A stretch of 64,000 nucleotides of DNA from Helicostylum pulchrum (Eukaryota > Mucoromycota > Mucoromycetes > Mucorales > Mucoraceae): contig JAIXMO010000006.1 of NCBI GenBank assembly GCA_025677825.1, forward strand, positions 434,001-498,000, given 5' to 3'. This document shows positions 62,204 to 64,000 of this stretch, piece by piece. A program made the translations under genes and the position numbers. The number at the start of each line of letters is the position of its first letter. Within the stretch, counting starts at the first letter, position 1. The notes beneath the pieces are model-generated. The model saw only the letters and a program-made list of their open reading frames with translations. It searched no databases and was not told where the DNA came from.

Positions 62204-63944
62204 TTAATCACTAGCGCGAATATTATAGGATTCAACAACTTTAGGGAATAATCCAGAAAAGATGTTCCAAAAGACTTCCTTTCTGGCTTGTTCAAAGATT
62301 TGTATAGTGAGTGAAGGACCAGCCAAAGATTGCATACTAGATTCGCAAGTGGAGAGACAGGGTGTAATTTTATCCTTTTCTTCGTCGTTGTTGGAACAAA
62401 ATGTTTCGTAGAAAGTCATGTCAAACGGTGGTGCTTGATGATAATGATAAAAAGAAGACTGTAAAAAGGCAGGTATACCAGGATGATGTTCCGTATTTGT
62501 ATTTATCTTTAAATTCATCTTTCTACAGAGAGGCGCCAAGGCAGCTTCGATTTCAGTTCTCGCTTTATGAGTAATATTCACTTGCAATGGGGACTGATCG
62601 ACGATAAACGTATTGTAAAAGTCTATCACTTGAGGTGTTAAATAAGGTTCGATAGGTATACTTAAAATATCTTGTTCGGAATTATTAGACAAGGTGCGCG
62701 ACTGCGAAATAAGACTTGTTGTTTGACTTTGTCTGCGGGATATATTCGAACCGCTTTCTTCCATAAGTTGTGTATGATCTGCTGATAACTGCGCACTGTT
62801 TTTTATTTGCTTGAGTAGATCCAGATACCGATCATAGAATAGAATATTCTCGACAGTAAAGTCCTTGACGGCCCAAGATTTCAGGATGGATAATTGGTCC
62901 GGGTCGTTTAGTGCTTGTAGTAAGGATTCGACGGTAAGTTCCCATTTATGTCCATTACGAGCCATAGAGTGTCCCAAAGTATTTGTTGACATTTTACCTT
63001 TGTTGTCTTTATTACATAGCAATCGATTGGTTGGAAAAATGTTGTAAAGCCATGAAAGGTTAAAAGTTCGGTTTATTCTGATACAAGAAAATTTTGTTTT
63101 TTCAGGACGTTCCAGATACAAAGTCTTGAAGACGGGCAAGACAATGGTCATGATATGATTTGTGGTGGTAAGAATGATAAGCCAATTACAAGGACCAAAT
63201 AGGCCTCTAATTCCAGCTGGGTTTTTCCCGGTAGGATACTCAAACACAGTTTGCCAGATGATACAGATGATGGAGCAAGGTACACCAACGGCCACGGTCA
63301 CCCAGATTTCTTTACGAATACCGTGAGCGTCCTCATCATCGCGCAGATACCAAAAGATGAAAGGTACAACGACAGCGAAAAAGACAAGGACCATACCCAA
63401 GATGATATAATTTCCAACATAGATTTCGCAGCGGGAAATACCGTCAATCCAGATACCAAGGTATTCAGCTAAGACAATAATGGAAGTTACTAGAACAACA
63501 ACACAGCAAAAGACGAAAATATGATGCTTGTTTCCTTTACTTAGTACACCTTTATGTTTCATAAACCATTTATAGTCTTTATCATCCTTCTTGATTGATT
63601 GTGCTACCAAGTATTCACCTTTGGTATCGTATAATGGAGTGGTACGTACGTGGTATTTTCGTTGCAGTTCATTGATCCTAATTAGTAAGTGAAGACGTCG
63701 TGTACGCCAGATCAGAGCATACACCCAAATCAGAAAGCCGACGACGGGCCCCCATAAGAAAATATCACAGGAAAATGGAGTAATGACGACTTGATATATC
63801 AAGACAGTGGTAACGAATATTAAGTGACCCAAAGCGCCTAGTATGGAGCCAAATATGTTTCTCTTTTTTAAGGAGTATATTCTCCATTGCTTTGATATGT
63901 TTTCGTTGGTGGCACAGGTCATGTCTAGAAGAGGAGGTACATTT
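62204..63944 (-). CDS. 7TM-RGS fusion protein (partial, 5' end beyond window)
   Basis: A membrane receptor-like region fused to a C-terminal RGS domain, the layout of plant AtRGS1. RGS domains speed GTP hydrolysis on G-alpha. The exon starts at an acceptor (TTTGCAG, 63945-63951), and the frame is open upstream of ATG 63922 (NVPPLLDM), so earlier exons are probably outside the window. About six TM helices are visible (SILGALGHLIFVTTVLIYQV, FLWGPVVGFLIWVYALIW, IFVFCCVVVLVTSIIVLAEY, IILGMVLVFFAVVVPFIFWY, VTVAVGVPCSIICIIWQTVF, WLIILTTTNHIMTIVLPVF); the first of seven would be upstream. RGS residues about 325-565: ELTVESLLQALNDPDQLSIL, FTVENILFYDRYLDLLKQI, VIDFYNTFIV, QARKEVFWNIFSGLFPKVV. A Ser/Gln-rich insert (about 400-430) splits it. 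Confidence 0.8.
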
Positions 63945-64000
63945 CTGCAAATAAATAAACGGTGAATAAAATAAAAAGTGGTGAATACAACAAAGAGTAG

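Overview
The window looks like nuclear DNA from an early-diverging filamentous fungus, most likely Mucoromycota and probably Mucorales. The DNA is visibly AT-rich with many poly-A and poly-T runs. Genes are dense and carry several short introns (about 50-130 nt) with GTAAGT-like donors. The gene set is fungal: VTC1, Sip5-like, Lec1-like PX protein, Delta-12 desaturase and an INCENP with a fungal-type IN-box. One degraded gene resembles an expanded protein family that I associate with Mucorales from memory. No tRNA, rRNA, CRISPR array or prokaryotic operon was seen. All family names are from motif reading, not database searches. In every spliced model with exon coordinates the exon lengths sum to a multiple of three.

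Layout. 0-7 kb: remnants of a TIR element, a C2H2 zinc-finger gene (845-2580, -), 2.3 kb of low-complexity DNA, a second element fragment, and a small unknown gene (6308-6962, +). 7-18 kb: DUF89/ARMT1-like phosphatase, 3-hydroxyacyl-CoA dehydrogenase (-), acetyl-CoA transporter (+), PA-TM-RING ubiquitin ligase (+), LACTB2-like metallo-beta-lactamase (+), CNH-domain protein (-), and a degraded gene split by a 153-bp MITE. 18-27 kb: DDX42-like helicase (-), a decayed DnaJ gene, then about 4 kb of repeat-rich DNA. 27-34 kb: LCB2, ALG14, VTC1 (-), Sip5-like (-), SRPK kinase. 34.2-36.1 kb: a complete 1.85-kb non-coding TIR element with an internal imperfect palindrome. 36.3-43 kb: micro-ORF, Lec1-like PX protein, HTH-Myb protein (-), GRASP, NIPA-like transporter. 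44-54 kb: enoyl-CoA hydratase/HIBCH-like enzyme (-), a 264-bp MITE, a single-module adenylate-forming reductase (A-T-R) and the Delta-12 desaturase. 54-64 kb: diverged tandem repeats, INCENP, NDUFAF7 (-), a decayed F-box gene, and a 7TM-RGS gene (-) that appears to run off the right edge.

How the genes relate. Several intact genes serve lipid and acyl-CoA metabolism: beta-oxidation dehydrogenase, acetyl-CoA transporter, sphingolipid LCB2, desaturase and a CoA-hydrolase-like enzyme. Others serve the secretory pathway: ALG14, GRASP, PA-TM-RING. This looks like an ordinary housekeeping neighbourhood, not a dedicated cluster. The dehydrogenase and acetyl-CoA transporter share a 326-bp divergent promoter region.

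I found no convincing wholly new system. The most distinctive points are the CAGTAGCGGCTC transposon family with variable subterminal repeats and no transposase in the window, three decayed genes with explicit lesions, the 7TM-RGS fusion, the adenylate-forming reductase, and an HTH-plus-Myb protein.
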